Shown here: one piece after another, positions 61,413 through 64,000 of the stretch | Layout of the letters: the number at the start of each line of letters is the position of its first letter | Numbering within the stretch: the first letter of the stretch is position 1 | NCBI RefSeq assembly: GCF_002849695.1 | Contig: NZ_CP018937.1 | Location: forward strand, 3,286,001-3,350,000 | Direction: 5' to 3' | DNA: 64,000 bases | Origin: Bacteroides fragilis | Lineage (GTDB): Bacteria; Bacteroidota; Bacteroidia; Bacteroidales; Bacteroidaceae | Notes under the pieces: model-generated | Told to the model about the DNA's origin: nothing | The model's database searches: none | The model's input: the letters and a program-made list of their open reading frames with translations, nothing else | Made by a program: the position numbers and the translations under genes

Positions 61413-62594
61413 ATGAAATGTAACGTATCTTATAAATATCTGTTTATTGCGATCGGCATGTTTTGCCCGTTCTTTTCTGCCTGTGACTATGCCGACGGAG
61501 AAGGTTCAGGCTCTGAAAACGCAGTATATATGGAAACCCCTGATAATAAAGGTATCACCAACTTCACTTTAGAACCCGATGGCGGAACAACTTATCTGAC
61601 TCCCCGGCTGGCCAATATCAGCCAAAGCCCGGTGAACATACAAGTGGGCTATGATAAAGAGGCTTTGGACAAGTATAACAAAGCCAACGGAGCCTCGTAT
61701 GAACCCCTTCCGCCTTCCGCCTTTAAACTGACAGATGCGGAAGGGAAAGAGCTTTCCGGTGCAGAAGGCATACAGGTACCCGCCGGTGACTTTTCAGCAA
61801 AAATAATGGTGAAAGTGGGACAACTGGATTCCAAGGATTTCCCCGCCAACAAGAAATACGCTATTCCGCTGAGTATCATGGGGGCTTCCAAATATTCACT
61901 GATTCCCTCACAACGCAGTGCGATCCTGCTCCTGAATCGCTCCATCCTTTCGTCAGTAGCCAAGGTCAGCGGTGGAGAAGGTATCCGGATAAAACCTGCC
62001 GGAATGCACACAAAGGCCGAATGGACCATTCAAATGAGCGCCATCTATTCAAGCCTGACCCGAAACAACCTGACCACAGCCTATCTGAGCGGCGGAACAG
62101 GAGGAGAGTTCTATACCCGCATTTCATCTACCGCCGGCATACAAGTGAAAAACGGACGCGATGGTGACGACACATGGACTCAGATACCTCTGCAAGCAGG
62201 TAAATGGTTGCACATCACGTATGTGCATAAGGATAAGAAAACGACAGTCTATGTCAACGGAAAAGTCCAGAAGGTTTTCGAGAACAGTGCCATCACCTTT
62301 GGTGAGAACAGCATGATCATAGTCGGAAACTCCGGTTACCGGAACGACTATCTGCGAGAAATACGCTTATGGGATAAGGCGTTGACAGAATCGGAAATCA
62401 ACGATTACTTATACCTCCCGATGGATCCGGAAACACCACATCTCATTTCGTATCTGCCACTGAGCAAAGAGGCGGGGATCAAAGACCTGAAAGCTCCCGC
62501 CGATATGGAGAATGTGACCACGAAAGCCCGCATTGAATATGTGGAAAACGTTAAATTTCCGGCAGATGAATTAGTAATTGTAAATCAAGAATAA
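61413..62594 (+). CDS. DUF1735-LamG surface lipoprotein
   Basis: 393 aa. The lipobox is FFSAC (Cys24), followed by DYADGE. The DUF1735 domain (about 40-165) shows YLTPRLANISQSPVNIQVGYD, typical of SusE/F-like surface proteins in GH18 loci. A LamG/concanavalin-like domain (about 195-370) contains WTIQMSAIYSSL, GKWLHITYVHKDKKTTVYVNGK and LREIRLWDKALTESEINDYL. It probably binds a glycan beside the GH18 enzyme. The gene is 22 bp downstream of it in the same operon. Confidence 0.88.
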   Translation: MKCNVSYKYLFIAIGMFCPFFSACDYADGEGSGSENAVYMETPDNKGITNFTLEPDGGTTYLTPRLANISQSPVNIQVGYDKEALDKYNKANGASYEPLPPSAFKLTDAEGKELSGAEGIQVPAGDFSAKIMVKVGQLDSKDFPANKKYAIPLSIMGASKYSLIPSQRSAILLLNRSILSSVAKVSGGEGIRIKPAGMHTKAEWTIQMSAIYSSLTRNNLTTAYLSGGTGGEFYTRISSTAGIQVKNGRDGDDTWTQIPLQAGKWLHITYVHKDKKTTVYVNGKVQKVFENSAITFGENSMIIVGNSGYRNDYLREIRLWDKALTESEINDYLYLPMDPETPHLISYLPLSKEAGIKDLKAPADMENVTTKARIEYVENVKFPADELVIVNQE

Positions 62595-62607
62595 AAAAGA
62601 GTTCAGA

Positions 62608-63639
62608 ATGAAAAGAAGAATAAAATCCACCTCAAGCATATTATGGGTTCTATTGCTCATCTTGTCAGTATCGTGCAGTAAAGATGAAATACAGATAGTA
62701 GATCAGGATACAAGTTGGCAAATGGACAATAAGTATATCGAAGAAGATATCCGTGAACAACTCGGCATCGACCCGTTCACTGATCTGGTGTACTTGGGAT
62801 ACTATGGCAAGCCTTATATACAGCTGGAAGCAACCAACGACCTGGTAAGTACCACCCTGGTAGGAAAGAACGAACTTTCGTTCAAAGTAAAAGTGACAAA
62901 GCCCTACAAAGAAGACATCCAGGTCAATCTTATCAAAGAAGACAAATTGATGGCCGATTTTCCTGAAATGGTGGAAGGTATCCCCCTCTTTCCGAACGAA
63001 AGCTGCACCTTTGAGAGTAGTGTGCTGAAAGCGGGTGAACTGGAAACGACAGTCAAACTGACCCTCAAGGATGTTGAGAAGTTAAACAACCTATCGGGTT
63101 ATGTGATGGCAATAAAGCTGACGATGGAAGGATCGCATGAACATTTGGCAATCGCCCGGACCCGCTCGGCATACTTTGTGAAACTAAATCTTTCTATACG
63201 CCTGGACAATATCGATTCAAGCAATAAAAAGATCGAAGGAGAAGGCTTCAACAAAGAAATCGGGTTTAAATCGGATATACGACCGGAGAAATTAGGTTCG
63301 CTAAACGATGGTAACTTTACAGCCAACAACTGGTATACCTCCAACGCCCACAATTATCTGACGATTATTCTGCCGGAAAAACAGTTACTCAAAGGGTTCA
63401 GGCTGGACACCAACAAATCGACAAGTGGCTCGTATATGCTTAAGTCCTGTAGAGTGATGGTTGAAACACCGGATGGGAATTGGGTGAACCATGGAGTATT
63501 CGACCGTAAGGTCATGGATGGAATTGCTTATATAAGCTTTAAAAAACCGGTGGAATGTACTAAAGTACGTTTCGAGAATATGATGGCCTTCAATGGCAGA
63601 TTTTCCGTTGATGTAAATGAAGTCACAGCTTTCCGGTAA
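62608..63639 (+). CDS. DUF1735 and F5/8C-like surface lipoprotein
   Basis: 343 aa. Lipobox SVSC (Cys23) followed by SKDEI, a textbook surface-export signal. An N-terminal DUF1735-like domain spans about 60-190. The C-terminal part (about 205-343) looks like an F5/8 type C (CBM32-like) module: FKSDIRPEKLGSLNDGNFTANNWYTSNAHNYLTIILPEKQLLKGFRLDTN and VRFENMMAFNGRFSVDVNEVTAFR at its end. It is likely another glycan-binding protein of the PUL. It is the last gene, followed by a terminator at 63672. Confidence 0.85.
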   Translation: MKRRIKSTSSILWVLLLILSVSCSKDEIQIVDQDTSWQMDNKYIEEDIREQLGIDPFTDLVYLGYYGKPYIQLEATNDLVSTTLVGKNELSFKVKVTKPYKEDIQVNLIKEDKLMADFPEMVEGIPLFPNESCTFESSVLKAGELETTVKLTLKDVEKLNNLSGYVMAIKLTMEGSHEHLAIARTRSAYFVKLNLSIRLDNIDSSNKKIEGEGFNKEIGFKSDIRPEKLGSLNDGNFTANNWYTSNAHNYLTIILPEKQLLKGFRLDTNKSTSGSYMLKSCRVMVETPDGNWVNHGVFDRKVMDGIAYISFKKPVECTKVRFENMMAFNGRFSVDVNEVTAFR

Positions 63640-63671
63640 AGCAAGATTTCATTACTTTTTATTCACACCGT

Positions 63672-63712
63672 GAAGGGGTGGGACTGTTAATTCATAAGTC
63701 CCGCCCCTTCCT
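63672..63712 (+). terminator. Intrinsic terminator of the PUL operon
   Basis: A GC-rich 14-bp stem (GAAGGGGTGGGACT paired with 63697-63710, one mismatch) around a 10-nt loop lies 32 bp after the last lipoprotein gene. The T-run is weak. Confidence 0.75.
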
Positions 63713-64000
63713 TAAAACCATGTGACAGCACATTAATATACAAACAGGTGAAGCAGTACCCTTCTCCATGTTATGCCTCTGAACGCATTTCATATTCCTT
63801 ACTATCTTTAGTGAGGATAAGAAACTTTTCTGTATCTATCTGATTAATAGAATTTAATTGAGGAGTAATAAGTTGTTGGTAACGATTTGGCGAAAGTCAA
63901 GTTGCACTAATAGTCCATGCTTTGCTTACATCAAAACAACTCTATGCAAATATAGAGGAAATTTTGTTAACAACCAAAATATTCAGAAGTATTATAACAG
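63713..64000. other. Intergenic end of window with a minus-strand promoter and gene remnant
   Basis: A minus-strand promoter is seen, TATATTTG at 63954-63947 with TTTTG 20 bp upstream. Downstream of it a minus-strand frame at 63896-63771 codes 41 residues (LSPNRYQQLITPQL..., ending EMRSEA) with protein-like composition but no start codon; a TGA closes it upstream. It may be the remnant of a DNA-binding domain. No whole gene is seen. Confidence 0.35.

Overview
The window is chromosomal DNA from a Bacteroides species, probably Bacteroides fragilis or a close relative. The evidence is the set of SusC/SusD outer-membrane pairs, fimbrillin-type lipoproteins, RagB/FecR-type sigma/anti-sigma genes, lipoproteins with acidic export signals just after the lipidated Cys, DUF1735 and DUF5020 proteins, and many -7 boxes of the Bacteroidota form TAnnTTTG with almost no Shine-Dalgarno sequences. 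The species call is inference from gene content; no alignment was run.

Layout. 1-2257 is the end of a fimbrial locus: the tail of an unrecognised gene and two fimbrillin-like lipoproteins separated by a 63-bp tandem repeat. 2258-3703 holds degenerate intergenic repeats around a short PAS/HisKA protein without an ATPase domain. 3704-11347 (minus) is a copper/heavy-metal efflux operon: a small Cys-rich protein, CusA, CusC and CusB. CusA is far richer in GC than its neighbours. 11485-13399 encodes a lytic transglycosylase and a voltage-gated K+ channel. 13389-19262 is a single 1957-residue helicase/nuclease fusion. 19381-23515 carries DUF2809, MgtC and a three-gene module (WYL regulator, DNA-repair-type radical SAM, DUF4130 partner). 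23687-33676 is mostly metabolic and repair genes: MsrAB, a histone H1-like protein, an AlbA_2 protein, an alanine/Na+ symporter, a KamA-family radical SAM enzyme, a xanthine/uracil permease with a DUF5020 outer-membrane protein, a uracil-DNA glycosylase-family protein and an ArsC/Spx-like protein. tRNA-Trp lies at 33742. 33864-37540 is a divergent signalling cluster: ECF sigma, an anti-sigma/TonB hybrid and a vWA protein. 38139-53194 is core metabolism and cell biology: pyridoxamine kinase, lutABC, queDE, a nucleosidase, an acyltransferase, CutC, RNase Y, ZapA and a coiled-coil partner, malic enzyme and glutamate dehydrogenase.

53646-63639 is a complete polysaccharide utilisation locus: ECF sigma, FecR anti-sigma, SusC with an STN signalling domain, SusD, a GH18 endoglycosidase and two DUF1735 surface lipoproteins carrying LamG and F5/8C-type modules. 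It most likely takes N-glycans from host glycoproteins and resembles the don locus of B. fragilis. Between fecR and susC the minus strand carries a consensus promoter about 115 nt upstream of a strong intrinsic terminator. This looks like a cis-antisense RNA over the susC leader and is the most striking regulatory element in the window.

Other things worth attention are the giant fusion protein, the WYL/radical SAM/DUF4130 module, several short-period repeat arrays with hairpin potential (22, 24 and 63 bp), a terminator-like hairpin just before the RNase Y start, a cluster of DnaA-box-like 9-mers, and genes whose promoter position implies leaderless mRNAs.
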